A stretch of DNA of 64,000 nt from contig NZ_LMEC01000011.1 in NCBI RefSeq assembly GCF_001425265.1, positions 187,585 through 251,584 on the forward strand, given 5' to 3'. The notes under the pieces were generated by a model. The model made no database searches and was not told the origin of the DNA. It worked only from the letters and a program-made list of their open reading frames with translations. Shown piece by piece: positions 7,490-16,855 of the stretch (position 1 is the stretch's first letter; the number at the start of each line of letters is the position of its first letter). Source of the stretch: Massilia sp. Root418. GTDB taxonomy: Bacteria; Pseudomonadota; Gammaproteobacteria; Burkholderiales; Burkholderiaceae_D. A program made the translations under genes and the position numbers.

Positions 7490-8389
7490 ATGAAGTTGGC
7501 ACTGGTATCGTTCTATCTGTTAGCAATCTTTCACATCCACTTCCGTGGCAAGGTGAGGCTGCCGTTCATGCGCCAGCTGTTCGACCATTCGTCGTTCATG
7601 GCGCCCATCAACCTGTTCATGCACGTGTTCTCGAAGGTGCCGTCGCAGCCCTACCTGGCGCTGGACCAGTTCAAGGAGCTGGAGCCGCTGCAGCAGAACT
7701 GGCAAGTGATCCGCGCCGAGGCAGAAAACCTGCTGGCGCTGAAAAAGATCAAGGCTGCCGAACAGAACAACGACGCCGGCTTCAATTCCTTCTTCAAGAA
7801 CGGCTGGAAGCGCTTCTACCTGAAATGGTACGACGCCAGCCACCCGTCCGCCGAGCAGTTGTGCCCGCAGACCTATGCGCTGCTGAAAGCCATCCCCAGC
7901 GTGAAGGCGGCCATGTTTGCCGAGCTGCCGCCGGGCGGCAAGCTGAACCCGCACCGCGACCCCTTTGCCGGCTCGCTGCGCTACCACCTGGGCCTGGCCA
8001 CGCCGAACGACGACCGCTGCTTCATCGACGTGGACGGCGAACGCCACAGCTGGCGCGACGGCCAGGGCGTGATGTTCGACGAAACCTATATCCACTGGGC
8101 CATCAACGGCAGCGAGAGCGACCGCATCATCCTGTTCTGCGACGTGGAGCGCCCGATGCGCTACCGCTGGGCGCAAGCCGTGAACCGCTGGCTGGGCCGC
8201 ACCATGATGACCGCCGCCGCCTCGCCCAACGAGCAGGGCGACCAGACCGGCCTGGTGAGCAAGCTGTTCAAGGTGTCCTACGTGGCCGGCCAGTACCGCC
8301 GCCGCTACAAGGCCTGGAACAAGACCGCCTACAAGGCCACCAAGTTCGGCCTGATCATCGCGGTGGCCGCCGCCATCATCTTCCTGTAA
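7490..8389 (+). CDS. lpxO: Lipid A 2-hydroxylase LpxO (aspartyl/asparaginyl beta-hydroxylase family)
   Basis: A 299-residue inner-membrane Fe(II)/2-oxoglutarate dioxygenase of the LpxO type, which hydroxylates a secondary acyl chain of lipid A at C2. The N-terminus has one membrane helix. The catalytic cupin shows LNPHRDPFAGSLRYHLGL with the HxD iron ligands, then DGQGVMFDETYIHWAINGS with the distal His and a downstream Arg for 2-oxoglutarate. A second hydrophobic helix closes the protein. I start at ATG 7490, preceded by GGAGG at 7481-7485, rather than the longer frame from 7433. It stands alone, outside an lpx operon. Modification of this kind can alter resistance to antimicrobial peptides. 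Confidence 0.88.
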   Translation: MKLALVSFYLLAIFHIHFRGKVRLPFMRQLFDHSSFMAPINLFMHVFSKVPSQPYLALDQFKELEPLQQNWQVIRAEAENLLALKKIKAAEQNNDAGFNSFFKNGWKRFYLKWYDASHPSAEQLCPQTYALLKAIPSVKAAMFAELPPGGKLNPHRDPFAGSLRYHLGLATPNDDRCFIDVDGERHSWRDGQGVMFDETYIHWAINGSESDRIILFCDVERPMRYRWAQAVNRWLGRTMMTAAASPNEQGDQTGLVSKLFKVSYVAGQYRRRYKAWNKTAYKATKFGLIIAVAAAIIFL

Positions 8390-8392
8390 GCC

Positions 8393-8731
8393 TTATTTGC
8401 CGGCCGGCGCACGCTGGCCGGCCTCTTCCCTGGTCAGTATCCACACGTTCAGGATCTGGCCTTCGCTATCTTCCTGGTAGTTCACCACCATATTCTCGCC
8501 GCGCAGGCTGGCCGGCATTTCTATCGTATTGTCCGCATTGAAAATGCGCGCCGCCGGCGAGAGCGTGCGCGTTTTGCCGTCAATGACGATGGCGGGATAC
8601 CAGGCCGGCGTCATCTTGCCGCGCTTGGCGTTGGGCGGGAAAGGGCGGCCGTCCGCCAGCGCCGGCAGGGGCAGTAAAAAAGGCAGCAGCAACAGTATCG
8701 AAGACAGGGCCAGGCTGCGTCGTATCCACAT
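8393..8731 (-). CDS. Small exported protein, unknown
   Basis: A 112-residue protein with a strong Sec signal peptide ([20 protein letters not shown], cleavage after ALA near residue 27). The mature ~85 residues contain basic and beta-rich stretches ([21 protein letters not shown]) and no cysteine, so it is a small periplasmic protein without obvious disulfides. It is convergent with lpxO (3-bp gap) and divergent from the chemoreceptor gene. No family recognised. Confidence 0.65.
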   Translation of the reverse strand: MWIRRSLALSSILLLLPFLLPLPALADGRPFPPNAKRGKMTPAWYPAIVIDGKTRTLSPAARIFNADNTIEMPASLRGENMVVNYQEDSEGQILNVWILTREEAGQRAPAGK

Positions 8732-8861
8732 GGTGCGCGTCCGGGGAGGGAAAACGCCAGCTTACCCCATCGGCGCCGCCTTGGCGACGGATAACGGACG
8801 CGGCCCGTTGCGCCATCGGCCTATACTGGTTCTCCGGACGGTACGCCTGACAGGAGATGCC

Positions 8862-10640
8862 ATGAAATGGTTCTACGACCTCAAGATTGCCACCAAACTG
8901 ATCGTGTCCTTCGCCGCCGTGCAGGTGCTGGCGCTGATCCTCGGCTTGAACGCCATCGCCGCCATGGGCCGCATGGACCAGGCCTCCGATGACCTGGCGG
9001 AAAACTGGTTGCCCAGTGTCCAGGCAGCGATGGCCATCCGCATCGATATCGGCGACTACCGCCGCTGGCAATTGCTGCATATCCTGAGCAGCGAGGACAA
9101 ATGGCACGATACCTACGAGAAGCGTCTCAGCGACACGCTGGCGGTGTTCCAGGCAGACAGTGAACGCCACCAGAAGCTCATCTCCAGCCCGGAAGAAAAA
9201 GCCCTGTACGACGGCTTCCTGGCGCAATGGCAGCAATTCTCCGCCGAGGGCGCGAAGCTGATCGACGCCTCGCGCAAGGGGCTCAAGGACGAAGCCCGCG
9301 CCATGGCCACCGGCCCAACTGTGCAGATGCTGGCCAGCCTGAATGAGCAAATGAACAAGCTGGTCAAGCTCAACGCGGAGGGCGGCGCCCGGGCCAGCGC
9401 GGCTGCCACCGCCACCTACGAGCGGGCCCGCCTGACCATTGCCCTGCTGCTGCTGGCCACGGTGGTGCTGGGCATGCTGCTGGCGCTGTGGGTGGCGCGC
9501 ATCGTCGCCCGTCCGCTGCAGGAGGCGGTCACGGTGGCCCGGCAGGTGGCCGGCGGCGACCTGACGCAGGATATCGAAGTGACATCCCGCTGCGAAACCG
9601 GGCAGCTGATGGGCGCGTTGAAGGACATGACCGCCAGCCTGCAAGCGCTGGTGGCGCAGGTGCGCAGCGGCACCGACACCATCGCCACCGCCTCCAGCCA
9701 GATCGCCTCCGGCAACCAGGACCTGTCCTCGCGCACCGAGCAGCAGGCCAGTTCGCTGGAAGAGACGGCCTCGTCGATGGAGGAGCTCACCTCCACCGTC
9801 AAGCAGAACGCGGACAATGCGCGCCAGGCCAACCAGCTGGCGCAGTCGGCTTCCGGCATCGCCGTCAAGGGCGGCGACGTGGTGGGGCAGGTGGTGGGCA
9901 CCATGGCCTCCATCAATGAGTCGTCGCGCAAGATCGTGGACATCATTTCCGTCATCGACGGCATCGCCTTCCAGACCAACATCCTGGCCTTGAACGCGGC
10001 GGTGGAAGCGGCGCGCGCCGGCGAGCAGGGGCGCGGCTTCGCGGTGGTCGCTTCCGAGGTGCGCAACCTGGCGCAGCGCTCGGCCTCTGCGGCCAAGGAC
10101 ATCAAGGCGCTGATCGGCGATTCGGTGGAGAAAGTGGACGCCGGCTCGCGCCTGGTGAGCCAGGCCGGCGCCACCATGGACGAGATCGTGTCCAGCATCG
10201 CGCGCGTGACGGACATCATGTCCGAGATCACGGCGGCCAGCCAGGAGCAGAGCAGCGGCATCGAGCAGGTCAACACCGCCATCGTCGAGATGGACCATGT
10301 GACGCAGCAGAATGCGGCGCTGGTGGAGCAGGCCGCCGCGGCGGCCGAGGCCATGATGGACCAGGCGGCGCACCTGAGCGAAGTGGTCGGCGCCTTCAAG
10401 CTCAACGCGGCGGCCATGGCCGCCACCGGGGCGCCGCCGGCGCGCCGGGCCGCAGCCCATGGCGGCCCGGCGCGTGCCGCCCGATCCGCCCCTGCCGCGC
10501 GTTCCGTGCCGGCACCGGCGGCCGGCCCAGCCATCAAGGCGGCAGCGGCCAAGGCGGTGCCGCAGGCCCGCCTTGCCGGCAGGCCGCAGCCGGCGCGCGC
10601 CGCAGCCAGGCCGGCGGCGGACGAGTGGGAGGAATTCTGA
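8862..10640 (+). CDS. Methyl-accepting chemotaxis protein with CheR-tether C-terminus
   Basis: A 592-residue transmembrane chemoreceptor. TM1 is at ~11-32. A periplasmic four-helix-bundle ligand domain (4HB_MCP type) spans ~33-187, TM2 is at ~188-210, and a HAMP domain follows at ~211-265. The methyl-accepting coiled coil has its hairpin tip near [19 protein letters not shown]. An Ala/Pro/Arg-rich flexible linker of ~80 residues ends in DEWEEF. A terminal xWExF pentapeptide is the known docking site for CheR/CheB in E. coli Tar and Tsr (NWETF), so this receptor is probably a high-abundance type that recruits the methylation enzymes. I start at ATG 8862, preceded by AGGAGA. The ligand is unknown and no che genes are adjacent. 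Confidence 0.93.
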   Translation: MKWFYDLKIATKLIVSFAAVQVLALILGLNAIAAMGRMDQASDDLAENWLPSVQAAMAIRIDIGDYRRWQLLHILSSEDKWHDTYEKRLSDTLAVFQADSERHQKLISSPEEKALYDGFLAQWQQFSAEGAKLIDASRKGLKDEARAMATGPTVQMLASLNEQMNKLVKLNAEGGARASAAATATYERARLTIALLLLATVVLGMLLALWVARIVARPLQEAVTVARQVAGGDLTQDIEVTSRCETGQLMGALKDMTASLQALVAQVRSGTDTIATASSQIASGNQDLSSRTEQQASSLEETASSMEELTSTVKQNADNARQANQLAQSASGIAVKGGDVVGQVVGTMASINESSRKIVDIISVIDGIAFQTNILALNAAVEAARAGEQGRGFAVVASEVRNLAQRSASAAKDIKALIGDSVEKVDAGSRLVSQAGATMDEIVSSIARVTDIMSEITAASQEQSSGIEQVNTAIVEMDHVTQQNAALVEQAAAAAEAMMDQAAHLSEVVGAFKLNAAAMAATGAPPARRAAAHGGPARAARSAPAARSVPAPAAGPAIKAAAAKAVPQARLAGRPQPARAAARPAADEWEEF

Positions 10641-10651
10641 GCCGCCAGGCC

Positions 10652-10676
10652 GGACGGCGTGGCCACGCTGCCGTCC
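10652..10676. repeat. Inverted repeat after the chemoreceptor gene
   Basis: GGACGGC and GCCGTCC flank a GTGGCCAC core, forming a near-perfect 25-base hairpin 11 bp after the mcp stop codon. There is no T run, so it is at best a weak or Rho-assisted end signal between convergent genes. Confidence 0.4.
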
Positions 10677-10721
10677 AGGCATTGCATGCGGCCGGTGCAA
10701 TGTCCGGTGCGCGCCGCCGGC

Positions 10722-10931
10722 TTAGTGCCCGGCGTCCTCCGGATGGCGCGCCTGCCAGGCCTTGAGGTCGGCGCGGTACTGGTCCAGCGCGTCCTGGTAG
10801 ATGTCGTCCACGCAGTAGGCGCAGCCGCTGTGGCAGCAGTCGCCCGGCTCGGGCGGCTGCGGCGCTTCGGGGCGCGGGTCGGCGGACGGGACGGTGGATG
10901 GGACGGCGGACTGGTCTGGTGTGATGCTCAT
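10722..10931 (-). CDS. Oxidoreductase-like small cysteine protein
   Basis: A 69-residue protein encoded from ATG 10931, easily missed because the same bases also lie inside a larger shadow frame. A Pro-rich N-terminal stretch is followed by PEPGDCCHSGCAYCVDDIYQ and then a helix DALDQYRADLKAW. The CC-x3-C-x2-C pattern followed by W/V-DIY matches the oxidoreductase-like domain (PF09791-type) seen in small bacterial proteins and in the N-terminus of some eukaryotic oxidoreductases. The exact role is unknown, and metal binding by the four cysteines is plausible. It begins 24 bp after the end of the diguanylate cyclase gene and is probably co-transcribed with it. Confidence 0.75.
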   Translation of the reverse strand: MSITPDQSAVPSTVPSADPRPEAPQPPEPGDCCHSGCAYCVDDIYQDALDQYRADLKAWQARHPEDAGH

Positions 10932-10954
10932 GCTGATAACCTGATGCGAATTGC

Positions 10955-13900
10955 TTAATCCATGCCAAGCGCCAGCAGCGCCTGGTTGCGGCCTTTTTCC
11001 TTGGCGCGGTACATGGCCTGGTCGGCCAGCGCCACCAGCGCTTCGGCTGTATTGTCGTCGTTCGGCGCCAGCACCGCCACCCCAATGCTGATGGTGACCA
11101 CGCCGAACGGCGAATCCTCGTGCGGGATGGCCAGCCTGGCCAGCTCGGCGCAGATGTCCTGCGCCACGCCGAAGGCGTCGGCGGCATTGGTGGCGGCCGC
11201 CAGCAGCGCGAACTCTTCGCCGCCGTAGCGCGCCACCAGGTCGGTGGTGCGGCGCCCGTGCTTGGTGATCAGTTCGGCCACCGTGCGCAAGCAGGTGTCG
11301 CCGGCCAGGTGGCCGTAGCGGTCGTTGTACTTCTTGAAGTGGTCCACGTCCAGCAGCGACAGCGCCACTGTCTGCCCGGTGCGCGCGGCGCGCCGCCATT
11401 CGGCCGCCAGGGCCTCGTCGAAGCCGCGCCGGTTGCGCACCCCGGTCAGGCCGTCGGTGGTGCTGAGCGCAGCCAGCTTGCGGTTCGATTCCTCCAGCGC
11501 GGCGGTGCGCGCCGTCACCAGGTCGGCCAGCTCGGCCTGGCGCCGCGTCAGGCGCCGGATGCGCCAGCGGTGCGTGGCCAGCAGCCCGGCCAGCACCAGT
11601 AGGCCCAGCGCCGCGCGGAACCACCAGCGCTGCCAGAATGGCGGCGTGATGATGATGGTCATCTCGGCCGGCTCGGCGTTCCACATGCCGCGGTGGTTGG
11701 CCGCGCGCACGCGGAAGGTGTAGGTGCCGGGGTTCAGGTTGGTGTAGCTGGCGTTGCGGTGGCCGGCGTCGGTCAGCACCCAGTCGCGGTCGAAGCCGGC
11801 CAGCTGGTAGGCATAGCGGTTCTGGCCGGGGTCGGTGTAGTGCAGGGCCGCGAACTCGATCGAGAACACCGACGCTTGCGCCGACAGGGTCAGCACGCGC
11901 GGCGCGGTGACCGCGCCCTCCAGCTCGGCCCCTTCGCTGCGCTGGCCTTCGCCCAGCGAGCGGTTGAACACGGTGATGTCGGTGATGGCCACCTGCGGCG
12001 CCACCGTGTCGGCCCGCACCGCGCGCGGCGACACCGCCGTCATGCCGTGCACGCCGCCGAAGTACAAGGTGCCGTCGCTGCCGGCAGCCGAGGAATTGGT
12101 GGTGTAGCCGTCGGTCAGGCCGTCGGCCGGACTGTAGCGCTCGACCTGGCCGCTGGCCGGGTCCAGGCGGTACAGGCCGGCGATGGTGCTGGCCCAGACT
12201 TTGCCTTCCAGGTCGCTGCGGATGGCCAGCACCTTGCCCGAGCCGACCGCCGCCGCGTAGGGCTTCACGCTCAGGGCGCCGTTCGCGCCCACCGTCACCA
12301 GGTCCAGGCCCTTGGCGGTGCCGACCCAGATGCGTCCGGCCGCGTCCTCGTGCAGGCTGGAGACGTTGTCGTCCGACAGGCTGGGCACGTTGCTGGCGGC
12401 GCCGTCGCCGGCGTGGCGCAGGTGGCGGAACTTGCCGGTGGCCGGGTCCAGCAGGTCCAGTCCGCCGCCGTTCCATTCCGAGCCGGCCCACACGCGCCCG
12501 GCGCGGTCTTCCAGCACCGCCGAGGTGCCGTTGACGCTGCGGCTGGCCGGGTCGGCCGGGTCGTTGTAGTAGATGTGGAAGCTGTCGCGCACGCTGTCGT
12601 AGCGCACCAGGCTGTTGCCAGTGGCCAGCCATAGCACGCCGTCCCGGCCGGGCGCGATGGCGTTGATGTAGTCGCTGGCGGTATTGCCGAAGCGGATCAC
12701 CTTGAAGTGCCCGTCCGGCCCCAGCCGGTTCAGGCCGTTCGCGGTGCCGGCCCATAGCGGGCCCGCCTTGGCGCCGGCCGGGCTGGCGTCCTTGCCCTTG
12801 CCGACGCCCTGGCCCACATCCTGGTACAGGCTGTACACGATGTCGTGGCTGAGGCTGCCCGGTTTGCCTTCCTCGCTGCGGTAGCTTTGCAGCACGGTGG
12901 CGCTGGCCGGGTCGTACAGGCTCAGGCCGAGGTTGGCCGCCAGCCAGACCTTGCCGTCCGGCGCGGCTGCAAGCGCCAGCAGCGCATTGGTGGACAGCTT
13001 GCCCTGGTCCAGGCGGTGCGGCACGTGGCGCCGGAAGCCGCTGCTGTTCAGGTTGGCCAGGCTGATGCCGTCGGTGAAGGACGCCACCCACAGCATGCCG
13101 CCGCGGTCCTGCAGCATGGCGCGCAGGTTGTTGCCCGGCAGCGAGTAGGGATCGCTGGACTGGTGCTGGTACTGGTCGAAGCTGGCCGAAGCGGGGTTCC
13201 AGCGCAGCAGGCCGGCCGACAGGGTGGTGGCCCACAGGGTGTGCGCGTTGTCGATGTAGAAGCTGGTGATGCGGCTGGCCGGGCTGGCGGCCGGGCGGCG
13301 CGGGGCCCAGGGCTGGCCGGCCGGCTGGTTCAGCACGCCGGCCTCGGTGCCCAGCCACAGGGTGCCGTCGCGGTCGAACTGCATGGCGCGCACGATGTTG
13401 CTGCGGCTGTCCGGGCGCGCCTCGCTGTCCACGCGGTGGTGGCGGAATTCGGTGGCGCCGGGCGCCAGGTAGTCCACCCCGCCCGGCCAGGTGCCGGCCC
13501 ACAGGCCGCCGTCCTGGTCCAGCGCCAGCGCGTTCAGGTCGTTGCTGCCCAGGCTGCCCGGCCTGGCCGGGTCGTGCGCGTACACCGTGAACTGGCCGCT
13601 GTCCGGGTTGAAGTGCTGCAGGCCGCCCCAGGTGCCCACCCACATGCCGTCCTTGCCGTCGGAAATGATGTTCTTGACGATCAGGCGGTTGACCGGGCCG
13701 GCAGGCGGGGCGAACACCGTGAAATCGTTGCTGTCCGGGTTGTAGCGCGCCAGGCCGCTGGAGGTGCCGGCCCACAGCCGGCCGCGCTTGTCCTCGAAGA
13801 TGGCGGCCACGCGGTCGTGCGGCAGGCTGCGCGGATTGTTGCGCGCGTGCGCGAACTTGACCGCGCGGTAGCCGTCGTAGCGGTACAGGCCGTTGCTGTG

Positions 13901-14140
13901 GGTGCCGATCCAGACGAAGCCCTGGCGGTCCTGTAGCAGCGCCAGCATGGACGGCTCGTCATTGTCGAGCGGCCCCAGCTTCTTGAAGCGCAGCGAGGGC
14001 GGGGCGGCCAGCGCCTGGCTGCAGGCCAGCAGCAGCATCAGCAGCATCGGCAGCAGCGTGAGCAGGAGCGGGGGCAGGCGGCGCGCCGGCAGGGAAAGTG
14101 GGGGAGTGGGGGTTGCCATCATTACCATTATACATTTCAT
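10955..14140 (-). CDS. Two-component-propeller sensor diguanylate cyclase
   Basis: A 1061-residue membrane sensor. After a signal/anchor sequence, residues ~50-720 form two seven-bladed ligand-binding propellers of Reg_prop type, with repeated patterns such as DRQGFVWIGTHSNGLYRYD and LWAGT. A Y_Y_Y immunoglobulin-like domain follows (~740-810, ending NPGTYTFRVRAANHRGMW). One TM helix (~820-840) and a GGDEF domain (~885-1055) complete it. The active site is GGEEF, and an RxxD product-inhibition site (RTTD) sits at the usual spacing before it, so the enzyme should make c-di-GMP and be feedback-inhibited. Periplasmic carbohydrate-like ligands are typical for this propeller class. The ATG at 14140 could be replaced by ones a few codons later. 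Confidence 0.92.
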   Translation of the reverse strand: MKCIMVMMATPTPPLSLPARRLPPLLLTLLPMLLMLLLACSQALAAPPSLRFKKLGPLDNDEPSMLALLQDRQGFVWIGTHSNGLYRYDGYRAVKFAHARNNPRSLPHDRVAAIFEDKRGRLWAGTSSGLARYNPDSNDFTVFAPPAGPVNRLIVKNIISDGKDGMWVGTWGGLQHFNPDSGQFTVYAHDPARPGSLGSNDLNALALDQDGGLWAGTWPGGVDYLAPGATEFRHHRVDSEARPDSRSNIVRAMQFDRDGTLWLGTEAGVLNQPAGQPWAPRRPAASPASRITSFYIDNAHTLWATTLSAGLLRWNPASASFDQYQHQSSDPYSLPGNNLRAMLQDRGGMLWVASFTDGISLANLNSSGFRRHVPHRLDQGKLSTNALLALAAAPDGKVWLAANLGLSLYDPASATVLQSYRSEEGKPGSLSHDIVYSLYQDVGQGVGKGKDASPAGAKAGPLWAGTANGLNRLGPDGHFKVIRFGNTASDYINAIAPGRDGVLWLATGNSLVRYDSVRDSFHIYYNDPADPASRSVNGTSAVLEDRAGRVWAGSEWNGGGLDLLDPATGKFRHLRHAGDGAASNVPSLSDDNVSSLHEDAAGRIWVGTAKGLDLVTVGANGALSVKPYAAAVGSGKVLAIRSDLEGKVWASTIAGLYRLDPASGQVERYSPADGLTDGYTTNSSAAGSDGTLYFGGVHGMTAVSPRAVRADTVAPQVAITDITVFNRSLGEGQRSEGAELEGAVTAPRVLTLSAQASVFSIEFAALHYTDPGQNRYAYQLAGFDRDWVLTDAGHRNASYTNLNPGTYTFRVRAANHRGMWNAEPAEMTIIITPPFWQRWWFRAALGLLVLAGLLATHRWRIRRLTRRQAELADLVTARTAALEESNRKLAALSTTDGLTGVRNRRGFDEALAAEWRRAARTGQTVALSLLDVDHFKKYNDRYGHLAGDTCLRTVAELITKHGRRTTDLVARYGGEEFALLAAATNAADAFGVAQDICAELARLAIPHEDSPFGVVTISIGVAVLAPNDDNTAEALVALADQAMYRAKEKGRNQALLALGMD

Positions 14141-14308
14141 TCATGTAACAGAATTACCGGAAAGCGTCTGTTTCCGTGTACAGTGGCGGAAAATTAAGGT
14201 ATCGTGTAGGCCGCTGAATTTGTATCCTGTATCCGCGCAAGCTGGCCCCGCCCTGCTGTCCTCCCGCCTCGCCGCTTTTCGCGGATTTTGTTGTTTATTG
14301 AAAAATTT

Positions 14309-15874
14309 ATGTCCGACATCGAGAACATTTCCACGCCAGAAGCCGTCCCCGCCCCTGCCGCCGCGCCAGCTGTTGCCGAAGCCGCAGTTGCCGCCGCCGC
14401 CGAGCAGGTCCGCTTTGCCGACTTCGGCCTGTCGCCCGACATTCTGCGCGCGCTGACCGCGCAAGGCTATGTGCACCCGACGCCGATCCAGGCCCAGGCC
14501 ATCCCCGTGGTGCTGCAGGGCCGCGACGTGATGGGCGCCGCCCAGACCGGCACCGGCAAGACCGCCGGCTTTTCGCTGCCCATCATCCAGCTGCTGCTGG
14601 CGCATGCCAACAGCTCCATGTCGCCGGCGCGCCACCCGGTGCGCGCGCTGATCCTGACCCCGACCCGCGAACTGGCGGTGCAGGTGGCCGAGAACGTGGC
14701 CGCCTACTGCAAGTTCACCCCGCTGCGCTCCTGCGTGGTGTTCGGCGGCATGGACATGAAGGGCCAGACCGTGGCCCTGAAGGCCGGCGTCGAGATCGTC
14801 ATCGCCACCCCGGGCCGCCTGCTGGACCACATCGAGCAGAAGAACATCTCCCTGAGCCAGGTGCAGATGCTGGTGATGGACGAGGCCGACCGCATGCTGG
14901 ACATGGGCTTCCTGCCCGACCTGCAGCGCATCATCAACCTGCTGCCCAAGCAGCGCCAGAACCTGATGTTCTCGGCCACCTTCTCGGGCGAGATCAAGAA
15001 GCTGGCCAACAGCTTCCTGAAGGAGCCGGTGCTGATCGAAGTGGCGCGCAGCAACGCCACCGCCGAGCGCGTCACGCAGGTGGTGTACAAGGTCAGCGAA
15101 GAGCACAAGCGCGACGTGGTGGCCCACATCCTGCGCCAGCGCGAGCTCAAGCAGGTGATCGTGTTCTCCAACACCAAGATCGGCGCTTCGCGCCTGGCGC
15201 GCGGCCTGGAGCAGGAGGGCATGAAAGCCACCGCCATCCACGGCGACAAGACGCAGCAGGAACGCATGGCCGCGCTGGAATCGTTCAAGAAGGGCGAGAT
15301 CGACGTGCTGGTGGCCACCGACGTGGCCGCGCGCGGCCTGGACATTTCGGACCTGCCTTGCGTCATCAACTATGACCTGCCCTACAACGCGGAAGACTAT
15401 GTGCACCGTATCGGCCGCACCGGCCGCGCGGGCGCCTCGGGCGATGCGATTTCCATCTTCTCGGACAAGGATGAGCGCCTGCTGGCCGACATCGAGAAGC
15501 TGATCAAGCAGACCATCACGCGCGGCGAGCTGCAGGGCTTCGCGCCGGCCTCCTCGCGCGGCGAGCGCGACGACCGGCACGGCGAGCGCCGCCACGGCAG
15601 CCGCCGTCCCGACGGCGAAGGCCGCCCGGCCGGCGCCGGCTTTGGCGGCAGCGCCGGCCCGGGCGCGCGTCCCGAGCGCAGCCGTTCCAGCTCGTCCTCT
15701 TCCTCCGGTTCCGGCTACGGTGGCGCGCCGCGCCGCGAGAAAATCGACCCCTGGTTCCTCAAGCCTTACGAGCCGGCCAAGAGCAGCGCCCCGGCGCCCG
15801 CGCCGCTGCCGCAGTCGAGCAGCAAGCCCAAGCAAAAAGTGGCCGCCCTGCTGGGAGGGCTGCGCAAGCCGTGA
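14309..15874 (+). CDS. rhlE: DEAD-box ATP-dependent RNA helicase, RhlE type
   Basis: A 521-residue RNA helicase. All core motifs are visible: a Q-motif region (HPTPIQAQAIP), motif I AQTGTGKT, Ia PTRELA, II DEAD in LVMDEADRMLDMGF, III SAT, and VI HRIGRTGRAG. The C-terminal ~120 residues are a Arg/Gly/Ser-rich disordered tail, usual for RhlE-like proteins that act in ribosome assembly and mRNA decay, especially in the cold. I start at ATG 14309 (MSDIEN). The 168-bp upstream spacer has no feature I can assign. The stop codon overlaps the next gene by four bases (GTGA). Confidence 0.93.
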   Translation: MSDIENISTPEAVPAPAAAPAVAEAAVAAAAEQVRFADFGLSPDILRALTAQGYVHPTPIQAQAIPVVLQGRDVMGAAQTGTGKTAGFSLPIIQLLLAHANSSMSPARHPVRALILTPTRELAVQVAENVAAYCKFTPLRSCVVFGGMDMKGQTVALKAGVEIVIATPGRLLDHIEQKNISLSQVQMLVMDEADRMLDMGFLPDLQRIINLLPKQRQNLMFSATFSGEIKKLANSFLKEPVLIEVARSNATAERVTQVVYKVSEEHKRDVVAHILRQRELKQVIVFSNTKIGASRLARGLEQEGMKATAIHGDKTQQERMAALESFKKGEIDVLVATDVAARGLDISDLPCVINYDLPYNAEDYVHRIGRTGRAGASGDAISIFSDKDERLLADIEKLIKQTITRGELQGFAPASSRGERDDRHGERRHGSRRPDGEGRPAGAGFGGSAGPGARPERSRSSSSSSSGSGYGGAPRREKIDPWFLKPYEPAKSSAPAPAPLPQSSSKPKQKVAALLGGLRKP

Positions 15875-16836
15875 GTGTCCTGAGTCACCAGCGTATCGCC
15901 ATCCTGCTGCCTTGCTATAACGAGGCGCTGACCGTGGCCGGCATCGTGCGCGATTTCAACGCCTGCCTGCCGGGCGCGCCGGTCTATGTGTTCGACAACA
16001 ATTCCACCGACGACACCGTGGCAGTGGCGCGCGCCGCCGGCGCCATCGTGCGCACGGTGGCCCAGCAGGGCAAGGGCAATGTCATCCGCCGCATGTTCGC
16101 CGACGTCGAAGCCGACATCTATATCATGGTGGACGGCGATGACACCTACGATGCCAGCGTGGCGCCGCAACTGGCCGCGCGGCTGGTGGCGGACGGCCTG
16201 GACATGCTGGTGGGCACCCGTGTTAGCGAACAGCAGCAAGCCTACCGTTTTGGCCACCGCTTCGGCAACAGGCTGCTGACCGGCTGCGTGGCGGCCGTGT
16301 TCGGCGACACCTTCACCGACATGCTGTCCGGCTACCGCGTGTTCTCGCGCCGCTACGCCAAGTCCTTCGCCGCGCACGCGGCCGGCTTCGAGACGGAAAC
16401 CGAACTCACCGTGCACGCGCTGGAATTGCGCATGCCGGTGGCCGAGGTACCCACCGTGTACAAGGCGCGTCCGGAAGGCTCGGTGAGCAAGCTCAACACC
16501 TATCGCGACGGCGTGCGCATCCTGTGGATGATCGTCAAGCTGTACAAGAATGAGAAGCCGCTGCAGTTCTTTGCGGCCGGCTCGGCGGCCAGCATGCTGC
16601 TGTCGGTGATCCTGGCGCTGCCGCTGCTGGAGACGTATATGCAGACCGGCCTGGTGCCGCGCCTGCCCACGGCGGTGCTGTGCGTGGGCCTGGGCCTGCT
16701 GGCGGGGCTGCTGCTGTCCTGCGGCCTGGTGCTCGATACCGTGACCAAGGGCCGCGTGGAGCAGAAACGCTTTGCCTACTTGCAGATACCGGCGCCGGCG
16801 CCGCGCGATGCCGGCGGCTTGGCGCGCCGCGCCTGA
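15871..16836 (+). CDS. Family 2 glycosyltransferase with two C-terminal membrane helices
   Basis: A 321-residue GT2 enzyme of the polyprenyl-phosphate sugar synthase type. The N-terminal GT-A domain has LLPCYNEA, the nucleotide-binding FDNNSTDDT and the metal-binding VDGDDTYD. Two hydrophobic helices at ~235-255 and ~265-285 anchor it in the inner membrane. Such enzymes usually move a sugar from a nucleotide donor to undecaprenyl or dolichyl phosphate. The start is a GTG that overlaps the rhlE stop codon, so it is translationally coupled to a helicase gene, an unusual partner. It lies beside the polysaccharide cluster but on the opposite strand. Confidence 0.85.
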   Translation: MSVLSHQRIAILLPCYNEALTVAGIVRDFNACLPGAPVYVFDNNSTDDTVAVARAAGAIVRTVAQQGKGNVIRRMFADVEADIYIMVDGDDTYDASVAPQLAARLVADGLDMLVGTRVSEQQQAYRFGHRFGNRLLTGCVAAVFGDTFTDMLSGYRVFSRRYAKSFAAHAAGFETETELTVHALELRMPVAEVPTVYKARPEGSVSKLNTYRDGVRILWMIVKLYKNEKPLQFFAAGSAASMLLSVILALPLLETYMQTGLVPRLPTAVLCVGLGLLAGLLLSCGLVLDTVTKGRVEQKRFAYLQIPAPAPRDAGGLARRA

Positions 16837-16855
16837 GCCGCCGACGCGGGCGCTG

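Noticed and set aside
8580..10700. 706-codon minus-strand frame antisense to the chemoreceptor
   Set aside because: His/Arg/Gly-rich translation with no motif; the plus-strand gene carries TM, HAMP and signalling domains.
10722..13775. 1017-codon frame shifted within the diguanylate cyclase gene
   Set aside because: Arg/Pro/Gly-rich translation typical of a shadow frame. Only its last 69 codons, the small oxidoreductase-like gene, show real protein sequence.
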